6,875 bases of DNA, from positions 1-6,875 of the forward strand of contig JAAZKL010000161.1 in NCBI GenBank assembly GCA_012799845.1, written 5' to 3'. A program made the translations under genes and the position numbers. Below, piece after piece: positions 1 through 5,040 of this stretch (positions are counted from its first letter, which is position 1; each line of letters opens with the position of its first letter). Under the pieces are notes generated by a model, which searched no databases, had not been told where the DNA came from, and was given only the letters and a program-made list of their open reading frames with translations. Source of the stretch: Clostridiaceae bacterium (GTDB taxonomy: Bacteria; Bacillota; Clostridia; Acetivibrionales; DTU013).

Positions 1-291
1 ACCGATGATGAGTTTTCATGCAGGATCGTGCTTGACGGCAAGACCATAAAGATGAGCACGGAAAAAATCAATGAACTCTATAATTACGACGAATTCTCGC
101 CTGTGGACGGAAGCATAATCGAATTCTGCGACAAGTTCGCGGCATACATGGAGGCTTACCTTTCAATAAAGCATGGGATCACATCGGGCAACCTGGTTGA
201 TGGACACAGGGACCTGTACAGGAGATTTGCCCGGAAAAAAATAGGCGGGATCGATGTCGGGGTCATTTTTGACTACTTCAGGCTGGAGTGA
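1..291 (+). CDS. HD-superfamily hydrolase-like protein, C-terminal part (5' end outside window)
   Basis: The reading frame is open from base 1 to the TGA at 289-291 and gives 96 residues with no start needed inside the window, so this is the 3' end of a longer gene. The visible part runs through a segment resembling the last helices of HD-domain phosphohydrolases of the YfbR/COG1896 type: FSPVDGSIIEFCDKFAAYME, then a helix ending SIKHGITSG, and a C-terminal GGIDVGVIFDYF. In HD proteins the metal is held by H...HD...D; the Asp of FCDKFAAY would be the last ligand, while the H and HD motifs would lie upstream and cannot be checked. Such enzymes usually remove phosphate from nucleotides or similar small phosphoesters in the cytoplasm; the substrate here is unknown. 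A GTG at 28 is in frame but is not a convincing start, because no clear ribosome site precedes it and the similarity continues upstream. The stop codon lies inside the first unit of a 19-bp repeat array. The family call is from recalled resemblance only. Confidence 0.6.
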   Translation, partial: TDDEFSCRIVLDGKTIKMSTEKINELYNYDEFSPVDGSIIEFCDKFAAYMEAYLSIKHGITSGNLVDGHRDLYRRFARKKIGGIDVGVIFDYFRLE

Positions 292-398
292 CCGATCCAG
301 GCCGCAGTGACTCATTCAAGAGGAATGACAGATTCAGGCCGGAAAGGCCCGTCCGGACCGAAATGACCCGCCCGGGCCGGAATGACCGCACCGCATAT
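286..398. repeat. Degenerate 19-bp tandem repeat, six units
   Basis: Six consecutive units start at 286, 305, 323, 342, 361 and 380. Five are 19 bp and the second is 18 bp. The consensus is about GAATGACCGATCCAGGCCG, with TGAC at positions 4-7 and GGCCG at the end as the best kept parts; the last unit decays after its middle. Unit 1 covers the TGA stop of the upstream gene and the array ends just before the ribosome site of the next gene. Because 19 is not a multiple of three and the second unit is 18 bp, the array does not encode a peptide repeat, which argues that it is noncoding. Units 4 and 5 each contain a perfect 8-bp palindrome at the same place (GTCCGGAC at 351-358, GCCCGGGC at 370-377). 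Confidence 0.8.
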
Positions 399-405
399 TT
401 ATCCC

Positions 406-410
406 GGAGG
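406..410 (+). promoter_or_regulatory. Ribosome binding site that fixes the start at 417
   Basis: GGAGG at 406-410 lies six bases before the ATG at 417. The longer in-frame alternative, a GTG at 288, sits within the previous gene's stop codon and would translate the tandem repeat array, so the ATG at 417 is preferred. Confidence 0.85.
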
Positions 411-416
411 ATCAGC

Positions 417-1016
417 ATGAACAAATACATGGGTTTTTTTGAACTGAAGGCATTGAACGTCCCGTCTGTGCCATGGGATACTTTTACCAGTGATACTGTG
501 CTGGACAAAGAGCTGCTCTGGACGATAAGGGTCGCCACTGCCGCGGGAAACGACCTGAACCTGCCAAGGGCTGTGGGCGTGGACTCTGAAGAAGCACAGG
601 CCAGGGGCATGGAGTTGCTCAGGGAATACGGCGAAAAAGGGATCGTCATATACTATCCTTATTTTATTGCTGAAAAAAGCGGTGTTCTTGATATAAACAG
701 TCAAAGGCTCGTTATCGAGGCAGTGGACAAAGACCTTTGGAATCTTGTGACATACGGGAGGAAGGATGTGACCGTCATCGTCCCGGCAGACGGGGGCACG
801 CAGATGACGGGCGACGGCAGGTTCCTCACACCGGACGAGATCAGTGAACTTATGAGATACGGCGCTGTCATCCGCGGAAGGTTCAGGGGGGAGATCAGCG
901 GAGGCACATCTGTTCTGGCGGAATGGAGCTATGCGTACAACACCGATATCCGCAGGAAACCGGTCGGGCAAAGGTACCTTGTGTTTTATGAACTTAGGGG
1001 TTTGAGCGTTCTGTGA
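417..1016 (+). CDS. Conserved-looking protein of unknown function, possibly related to the PEP synthase/PPDK ATP-grasp domain
   Basis: The gene encodes a soluble protein of 199 residues with no signal peptide or membrane helix, beginning MNKYMGFFELKAL after a good GGAGG. I do not recognise the family with certainty. Two stretches resemble the ATP-grasp part of PEP synthase and pyruvate phosphate dikinase. LLWTIRVATAAGNDLNLPRA (residues 33-52) is placed like the VRSSATAEDLP segment. YPYFIAEKSGVLDI (80-93), followed by RLVIEAV (97-103) and GRKDVTVIVP (114-123), is placed like the SGVMFT...IVIEA...GRVTPD...YVV succession. If this is right, the protein would be a stand-alone nucleotide-binding module without the phospho-histidine and PEP-binding domains of those enzymes. 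This is inference from remembered family patterns. The gene follows the HD hydrolase gene by 125 bp, filled by the repeat array, so the two may be co-transcribed. Its final codons CTG TGA lead into a 192-bp noncoding stretch. The coding call is firm; the function is open. Confidence 0.85.
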   Translation: MNKYMGFFELKALNVPSVPWDTFTSDTVLDKELLWTIRVATAAGNDLNLPRAVGVDSEEAQARGMELLREYGEKGIVIYYPYFIAEKSGVLDINSQRLVIEAVDKDLWNLVTYGRKDVTVIVPADGGTQMTGDGRFLTPDEISELMRYGAVIRGRFRGEISGGTSVLAEWSYAYNTDIRRKPVGQRYLVFYELRGLSVL

Positions 1017-1208
1017 CCGAACCATCTCTGCCTGACTGCCTGCCGTGCCTGAAGCGGGACACGGAGTATGAGTCTTGCCGGTGAACTTAAATAAATCCGG
1101 GCAGGTTTCAGTGAGCAGCACAGTTGAATATATTGATAATGGCAGCCAATTTATAAGACAGACACACGATGGCCGCCAATGATGCCTGACTGGACCGGTG
1201 AGATTGAT
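1017..1208. other. 192-bp noncoding stretch with short direct repeats, no clear terminator or promoter
   Basis: It holds three close copies of TGCCTG (1029, 1037 and 1046), a weak 5-bp stem CCGTG/CACGG (1043-1047 with 1060-1064) lacking a T-run, and a 13-bp near-identical direct repeat, AATGGCAGCCAAT at 1138-1150 and GATGGCCGCCAAT at 1168-1180. AT-rich sequence around 1124-1156 (TTGAAT, GATAAT, TATAAG) could hold a promoter for the next gene, but no -35/-10 pair has good spacing. Confidence 0.5.
1197..1202 (+). promoter_or_regulatory. Weak ribosome binding site favouring the start at 1209
   Basis: GGTGAG at 1197-1202 lies six bases before the ATG at 1209. The two in-frame ATGs at 1179 and 1182 have no purine-rich site before them, so 1209 is the better start, though the site is imperfect. 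Confidence 0.5.
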
Positions 1209-2207
1209 ATGGGAAGGGAAAAAACAGGTAATGTCGATAAGCCCGCGGGCAATAATGCCGACAAGCCCAGTGGCATAAAAAAGAGGAGAGCCGGCAGGTC
1301 TCTCCGGCTGTCCGAATATGTGAAGTCGCAGCTGCCGGAAGGCGCAGTGGTGGACTTTATTTTTTTTGAGGACTTCGATGGCGACGGAGAGAAGGAGGCT
1401 GTGATCGGTGTCACCAGGTTTGCTCCTTTTCCCCCGGATTCTGCTGTTATGATCGTCAGGTCCGACAGGGACCGCGGCATCGGACATGAATGGTTCGTGC
1501 TCAGGGAGCCGCCGCATGGATATGAGCAGGCCGGGGTCATCGACAATGCCGCCGCTGCGGACACTGACGGCGACGGACGGAAAGAGGTCGTGATATCGAG
1601 GACATTTGGGCATAGCCATGACATAGATATCACTGTGATCGACTGGAACGGGACTGTTCCATACCAGGCCTGGCACAGCGGAAGGACTTTCTTCCATGGC
1701 AGTATAGAAGTCGGTGATACAGAAGGTGACGGCACCGCAGAGATCGTTGTCGAATACGGTACACAGGACGGGCATGAGGTGATATCGTCGGAGGAAGCCT
1801 GCTATCATGTCAGGGAGAGCTCTGTGTACAAGTGGGACGGAAGCTGTTACAGCGCGCGTGCCCGCAATGTCGATATGCCGTATGCAAGCTACAATACGGC
1901 AGTAGGTTTTCTAAAAGCGATCTGGCTGCGTGATTATGAAAAAGCGTATTCGATGGTGATGATACCGCCGTTTTCGGGCCTCGTAGGACTGGACGATCCC
2001 AGCCTGCCGGCTTTTAAGGATTATATCGGCAAGAACGTTATGCCGGCTTTATCGAGGAATATAGGGAAAGGGAAGCTGGTGCCTGCCGAACCATATGACA
2101 CATGCTGCCATTTTTCAGGTCCTGAGGACGACTTTACCGTCGAACTTTCCAAGACCGGCAGCGGAGTCAAGATATCCGGGCTCCTGATTTCAAAAAGGCG
2201 TGTGTAG
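1209..2207 (+). CDS. FG-GAP/VCBS-repeat-like protein with three DxDGDG motifs, no export signal
   Basis: The protein is 332 residues from the ATG at 1209 (342 if the ATG at 1179 is used). The N-terminus is charged and flexible (KPAGNNADKPSGIKKRRAGR), with no signal peptide, lipobox or membrane helix. Three Asp/Gly loops follow: DFDGDGEKE at 55-63, DTDGDGRKE at 118-126 and DTEGDGTAE at 170-178. Each is followed by a short hydrophobic strand (AVIGV, VVIS, IVVEYG), the pattern of calcium-binding FG-GAP/VCBS repeats of integrin-like beta propellers. Three repeats are fewer than a full seven-blade propeller would need. From about residue 225 the character changes: ASYNTAVGFLKAIWLRDYEKAYSMV resembles the first helix of small NTF2-like domains found in secreted Firmicutes proteins, but this is only a guess. 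Most members of such families are exported, so the missing signal is odd. A 5' end lost by mutation cannot be excluded: the frame is open upstream to a stop at 1137, without another start. No clear terminator follows. Confidence 0.8.
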   Translation: MGREKTGNVDKPAGNNADKPSGIKKRRAGRSLRLSEYVKSQLPEGAVVDFIFFEDFDGDGEKEAVIGVTRFAPFPPDSAVMIVRSDRDRGIGHEWFVLREPPHGYEQAGVIDNAAAADTDGDGRKEVVISRTFGHSHDIDITVIDWNGTVPYQAWHSGRTFFHGSIEVGDTEGDGTAEIVVEYGTQDGHEVISSEEACYHVRESSVYKWDGSCYSARARNVDMPYASYNTAVGFLKAIWLRDYEKAYSMVMIPPFSGLVGLDDPSLPAFKDYIGKNVMPALSRNIGKGKLVPAEPYDTCCHFSGPEDDFTVELSKTGSGVKISGLLISKRRV

Positions 2208-2261
2208 CTTTTTCGGCATTAGTGTAAAAAAATAAAATCGTCTGGAACAAATTTACCTCAA

Positions 2262-2274
2262 ATAACGTCGTTAT
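2262..2274. promoter_or_regulatory. Perfect 13-bp palindrome, candidate operator
   Basis: ATAACG at 2262-2267 and CGTTAT at 2269-2274 are exact reverse complements around one central T, in the style of a site for a dimeric regulator. It ends 16 bp upstream of the -35 box of the LysM gene and overlaps the left arm of the longer inverted repeat. No known regulator is recognised. Confidence 0.35.
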
Positions 2275-2290
2275 GTATGAATTACATTTA

Positions 2291-2319
2291 TTGAATACGT
2301 TTTCTTATTGTGGTATTAT
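2291..2319 (+). promoter_or_regulatory. Strong extended -10 sigma-A promoter for the LysM gene
   Basis: TTGAAT (2291-2296) and TATTAT (2314-2319) are separated by exactly 17 bp, and TG at 2311-2312 gives an extended -10 (TGGTATTAT). The start of transcription would be near 2326, leaving an untranslated leader of about 57 bases. Confidence 0.75.
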
Positions 2320-2382
2320 GTTATTGAGGTTATTATGGCTTCTTGCGACGTTCATTCCTACTGAAGACAAGGAGGTATATGT

Positions 2383-3765
2383 ATGGGAAATGCCGTAAAG
2401 GTATCATTCTCCGCTGTCACACACGCAGGCACGTCTTACACGGTCAACAATGACAGGATATATGCCAATGGCAGATTTATCCATCCCAGCGCGGCGGATT
2501 ACGCGCAGGTATCACTTGAAATGGTCGACACCAGATTCTTTTTTGCCCTGTCCGGAAATATGGAGGATGATGAATCCGGTGTTTCCCTTATCAGCGATTT
2601 GAAAAAATTCCACCAGAAAGCGTTGGCAAGTTCAAAGGGCATAAATGTCAAGCTGGATGACCTGGTTCAGTGTGTGGAACAGGCGAGCAACCTGATACAT
2701 AGTCTTTCGTTGGGGGATAATGATTTCGGTGACAAGAGGCCTTCTTTTTCCGGCATTCTGATAGAAGAGGGGAATATAGCGGCTGTCAGCCTTGGAAGCT
2801 ACAGGATATATAAGCTTGAAGGGGAAACATTCAAACTTTTCGTCAACGACTACAAAAGGGCTGAGAGACTGCTTAAAATGGGCATTATCAGCGATGAGCA
2901 GGCGGAGATCCTCACGAAGCAGCAGAAAGCTGCCATGGAGGAGGGAAGTACTACCGTCAAAAAGTCCGATATTCATCCTCTCAGGCCAGGGACCACATAT
3001 CTGATCTGCAGCACAGGACTTTCAGACTTTGTGGATGAGGATACGATATATGACATACTCGCCTCGGAGGCAGAGCCCGACAAGGCCGCAGGAGAGCTTG
3101 TGACTGAAGCCCTGAAGAAAGAGCCCGACGAAGCGATATCGGCGCTGGTGATCAGGATAGAGGAGGCAGGCGAACAGTATGGTTATGATGATGATGAGGT
3201 CAGACCAGGGCCGCCCAGGACGCCTTCCATCAGGGTACAGCCGCGGTACGGGAATGTGGCGGCACGCAAACGGCAGATGCCGGTGGATGTCGGCAAGATA
3301 GCAGCCGTCCTGGTACTTGTGGTACTGGCTGCGGCGGTGATATTGGGAGGTTACAGGCTGTGGAAGCTGTTCAGCCCGCAGGCGAGGGATACCGTGGTAG
3401 ACCAGGACCAGACCGCCGGCGGCAGTGATACCGATAGGGACGATCTTTCCGACGCTGACGAAATTCCGGGCAGATCGGATACGACCCCGGCGGACGCGAC
3501 GAACGGCAACGATGATACAGGCGCCGATGACAATGATGATGACGGCGATGAAGGCCAGACAGGGACCGGAAGCGGAACCGGAAGCAATACGATAGGGCCG
3601 GAAGGCACCAAGTATACCGTCAAAGCAGGCGACATGCTGATGGTGATAGCAAAGAAGTTCTATGGTGACGAGAGCAAATATAAGCTCATCATGGAAGCAA
3701 ACGAAATCGAAGATCCGAACAAAATATTCGTAGGGCAGGAACTGATAATCCCTCCGGCTGACTGA
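2383..3765 (+). CDS. Membrane protein with PP2C-like pseudophosphatase domain, TM helix, acidic linker and LysM domain
   Basis: The start is fixed by AAGGAGG at 2369-2375, seven bases before the ATG; the product has 460 residues. Residues 1-260 follow the order of a PP2C (PPM) phosphatase of the PrpC/Stp type: NNDR at 22-25, FFALSGNMEDD at 53-63, SFSGILIEEG at 121-130, VSLGSYRIYKL at 135-145, a GIISDEQAE stretch at 167-175, TYLICSTGLSDFV at 205-217, and PDEAISALVIRI at 248-259. The usual metal-binding residues are missing: DGMGGH is SGNMEDD, GDSR is GSYR, SDGL is STGL, and the late DN pair is DEA. The domain therefore probably binds or senses rather than dephosphorylates. A hydrophobic helix at 304-326 follows, flanked by K/R residues on both sides. 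Then comes a linker rich in Asp, Asn, Gly and Thr (about 331-408) and one LysM domain (410-458, YTVKAGDMLMVIAKKFYG to GQELIIPP), which normally binds peptidoglycan sugars. The inferred topology is pseudophosphatase inside and LysM outside. It has its own promoter and a terminator downstream, so it is probably monocistronic. Confidence 0.9.
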   Translation: MGNAVKVSFSAVTHAGTSYTVNNDRIYANGRFIHPSAADYAQVSLEMVDTRFFFALSGNMEDDESGVSLISDLKKFHQKALASSKGINVKLDDLVQCVEQASNLIHSLSLGDNDFGDKRPSFSGILIEEGNIAAVSLGSYRIYKLEGETFKLFVNDYKRAERLLKMGIISDEQAEILTKQQKAAMEEGSTTVKKSDIHPLRPGTTYLICSTGLSDFVDEDTIYDILASEAEPDKAAGELVTEALKKEPDEAISALVIRIEEAGEQYGYDDDEVRPGPPRTPSIRVQPRYGNVAARKRQMPVDVGKIAAVLVLVVLAAAVILGGYRLWKLFSPQARDTVVDQDQTAGGSDTDRDDLSDADEIPGRSDTTPADATNGNDDTGADDNDDDGDEGQTGTGSGTGSNTIGPEGTKYTVKAGDMLMVIAKKFYGDESKYKLIMEANEIEDPNKIFVGQELIIPPAD

Positions 3766-3870
3766 TCCGGCAGCAGCAACGCCGGTGATCCGCCCGGAGC
3801 AGCAGAACTGTTGCGGCAAATCGATATTTCAAGGCACAAAGCGATGTTAAAAGCGATGATCCAGCATGAT
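3766..3870. other. 3' untranslated stretch of the LysM gene
   Basis: About 105 bp lie between the stop codon and the terminator. It contains a 5-bp stem CCGGC/GCCGG (from 3768) without a T-run, and AAAGCGATG twice (3838-3846 and 3850-3858). No ribosome site with a plausible small gene was found. Confidence 0.5.
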
Positions 3871-3907
3871 AAAAAGCGGCGTGAATAGAGGCTGCTTTTT
3901 AATTTTT
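3871..3907 (+). terminator. Rho-independent terminator of the LysM gene
   Basis: AAAAAGCGGC (3871-3880) pairs with GCTGCTTTTT (3891-3900) over ten positions with one G-U pair, around a ten-base loop. The T-run continues with AATTTTTA to 3908. It separates the LysM gene from the heat-shock operon. Confidence 0.85.
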
Positions 3908-3909
3908 AC

Positions 3910-3937
3910 TTGCATTTTTTTCTGGCATGTGTATAAT
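3910..3937 (+). promoter_or_regulatory. Sigma-A promoter of the J-protein/clpB operon
   Basis: TTGCAT (3910-3915) and the consensus TATAAT (3932-3937) are 16 bp apart, directly after the terminator. Transcription should begin near 3944, giving a leader of about 95 bases before the ATG at 4039. The CtsR site begins nine bases after the -10, across the start point, which is a position for repression. Confidence 0.8.
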
Positions 3938-3945
3938 AATAAATA

Positions 3946-3962
3946 GGTCAAAGAAAGTCAAA
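3946..3962 (+). promoter_or_regulatory. CtsR operator (heat-shock repressor site)
   Basis: GGTCAAA (3946-3952), spacer GAA, AGTCAAA (3956-3962) matches the known CtsR consensus RGTCAAA-NAN-RGTCAAA in every defined position. A further GTCA (3963-3966) looks like the start of a third heptad. CtsR is the Firmicutes repressor of clp genes and is inactivated on heat or protein stress. The site overlaps the expected transcription start of an operon containing clpB, just as CtsR regulation would predict. Confidence 0.9.
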
Positions 3963-4025
3963 GTCAGCACATAGTTTGGCGTGTCGGCCGAAGAAGTAAT
4001 GGTATATTAGTGCTGTGCCGGTTTC

Positions 4026-4034
4026 GGAAGGTGG
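4026..4034 (+). promoter_or_regulatory. Ribosome binding site that fixes the start at 4039
   Basis: GGAAGGTGG ends four bases before the ATG at 4039, with GGAAGG giving a seven-base gap. The in-frame GTG at 4015 would add eight residues not seen in J-proteins and has no such site. Confidence 0.8.
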
Positions 4035-4038
4035 TTGT

Positions 4039-4986
4039 ATGAAATACAGGGATTATTACGAGATCCTCGGGGTCGGCAAAAACGCGTCAGTGGATGAGAT
4101 CAAGAAAGCATACAGAAAGCTGGCGAAGAAATACCATCCGGACACACATCCCGGAGACAAGGCCGCAGAGGAAAAGTTCAAAGAGATCAACGAAGCATAC
4201 GAGGTGCTTGGGGACCCGGAAAAAAGGAAGAAGTACGACCAGTTCGGCAGCCAGGGACAGTTTTATCATGGGGCTGATTTCGATCCGTCCCAGTTTGGCT
4301 TCGGAGACGGGATGCGTTATGAGTTCAGATCGTCCGGGAGCGGATTCAGCGACTTTTTTGACTGGATTTTCGGAGGCGGCGGACCCTTCGGCACTTTCGG
4401 CGATGACAGCCTGTTCGGGAAAAGGAACAGGACCGGCAGCCGCTTCAGCCGCAGCATGAAAATGAAGGGCGCGGATAAGGAATCGGTGCTGGAAATTTCC
4501 ATAGCAGAGGGTTTCAGCGGTGCCGAAAAGTTGATAAGCCTGAGGGGCGTCGATGGTGAAAAGAGGATCTCGCTGAAGATCCCGGCAGGCATAAGGCAGG
4601 GCGAGAAAATCAAGCTTGCGGGACAGGGGGAACCGGGGATCAACGGCGGACCCAGGGGAGATCTGTATCTGCGCGTGGAATTCAGGAGGGATACCGTATT
4701 CGAACTCAAAGACCTGGACCTGGAAGCAAGGCTTCAGCTTTATCCCTGGGATGCCGCGCTGGGCGCCGAAAAGCCTTTCAATACGCTGGATGGCAGAATT
4801 TCAGTCAGGATACCTTCCGGTGTGCAGACGGACAGCAAAATCAGGGTCGCAGGAAGAGGCTACAGGGACAAGTCCGGCAGGAGAGGCGACCTCTTCCTCA
4901 GGGTCGCCATCGTCAATCCGCCGCGGCTGAGTGGGGAACAACTGGAACTCTATGAGAAACTGGCCGGGACCGGAGGCCAGATATGA
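4039..4986 (+). CDS. J-domain co-chaperone, CbpA-like (type II, no zinc finger)
   Basis: The 315-residue cytoplasmic protein stimulates the ATPase of DnaK and delivers unfolded clients to it. The J domain spans 1-70 (MKYRDYYEILGV, HPD at 33-35, FKEINEAYEVLGD, KYDQFG). A Gly/Phe-rich region covers about 74-125, including FGFGDG and FGGGGPFGTFG. Two C-terminal substrate-binding domains follow: CTD I about 147-214, with IPAGIRQGEKIKLAGQGEPG and GDLYLRVEF, and CTD II about 218-293, with IPSGVQTDSKIRVAGRG and GDLFLRVAIVNPP. The four CxxCxGxG zinc motifs of true DnaJ are absent, and the length fits the CbpA/DnaJ-II class (about 300-330 residues). It is the first gene of a CtsR-controlled unit, with clpB starting 54 bp downstream, so its likely job is to bring aggregates to the DnaK/ClpB disaggregation system. 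DnaK and GrpE are not in the window. I leave the symbol empty because clostridial members are named inconsistently (cbpA, dnaJ). Confidence 0.95.
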   Translation: MKYRDYYEILGVGKNASVDEIKKAYRKLAKKYHPDTHPGDKAAEEKFKEINEAYEVLGDPEKRKKYDQFGSQGQFYHGADFDPSQFGFGDGMRYEFRSSGSGFSDFFDWIFGGGGPFGTFGDDSLFGKRNRTGSRFSRSMKMKGADKESVLEISIAEGFSGAEKLISLRGVDGEKRISLKIPAGIRQGEKIKLAGQGEPGINGGPRGDLYLRVEFRRDTVFELKDLDLEARLQLYPWDAALGAEKPFNTLDGRISVRIPSGVQTDSKIRVAGRGYRDKSGRRGDLFLRVAIVNPPRLSGEQLELYEKLAGTGGQI

Positions 4987-5025
4987 GCAGGATACAGTAA
5001 AGGCAGTGAAAATCATTTCTTTCAT

Positions 5026-5032
5026 GGGAGGG
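5026..5032 (+). promoter_or_regulatory. Ribosome binding site favouring the clpB start at 5041
   Basis: GGGAGGG lies eight bases before the ATG at 5041. An in-frame ATG at 5035 is only two bases away from it, too close for efficient initiation; a third ATG at 5047 is also in frame. Confidence 0.65.
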
Positions 5033-5040
5033 CAATGACC

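Larger units (their letters stand above)
2255..2330. repeat. Inverted repeat bracketing the promoter of the LysM gene
   Basis: ACCTCAAATAAC at 2255-2266 and GTTATTGAGGT at 2320-2330 are reverse complements apart from one extra A in the left arm. The arms enclose the promoter, the right arm falling at the expected transcription start and the left arm about 25 bp upstream of the -35. This could be a pair of operator half-sites bridged by a looping regulator. The role is inferred. Confidence 0.4.
2208..2382. other. 175-bp AT-rich intergenic regulatory region
   Basis: This region separates the DxDGDG-motif gene from the LysM gene. It is clearly richer in A and T than the flanking genes and contains one strong promoter, a 13-bp palindrome and a longer inverted repeat, each listed separately. 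No hairpin with a T-run was found after the upstream stop codon. Confidence 0.7.

Noticed and set aside
288..416. N-terminal extension of the 199-aa protein from a GTG at 288
   Set aside because: It would translate the 19-bp tandem repeats in shifting frames and lacks a ribosome site, whereas the ATG at 417 has a good one.
399..1808. Long open frame on the - strand (469 codons)
   Set aside because: It lies opposite two + strand genes that have ribosome sites or recognisable motifs; its protein is rich in His, Cys, Pro and Arg with no recognisable domain, as expected of an antisense shadow in GC-rich coding sequence.
2192..2213. AAAAAG...CTTTTT hairpin around the stop codon of the DxDGDG-motif gene, as a terminator
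   Set aside because: The stem is six bp, nearly all A-T, with a ten-base loop, and no separate T-run follows.
3768..3786. CCGGC...GCCGG hairpin after the LysM gene as a terminator
   Set aside because: It has only five pairs and no T-run; the hairpin at 3871-3900 is far better.
3022..3819. 265-codon - strand frame opposite the LysM gene
   Set aside because: It mirrors the PP2C-like, membrane and linker parts of a well supported + strand gene and has no family resemblance.
3963..4038. CIRCE (HrcA) operator in the leader of the J-protein gene
   Set aside because: No TTAGCACTC-N9-GAGTGCTAA pattern is present; only TTAGTGCTG occurs once, without its inverted partner.
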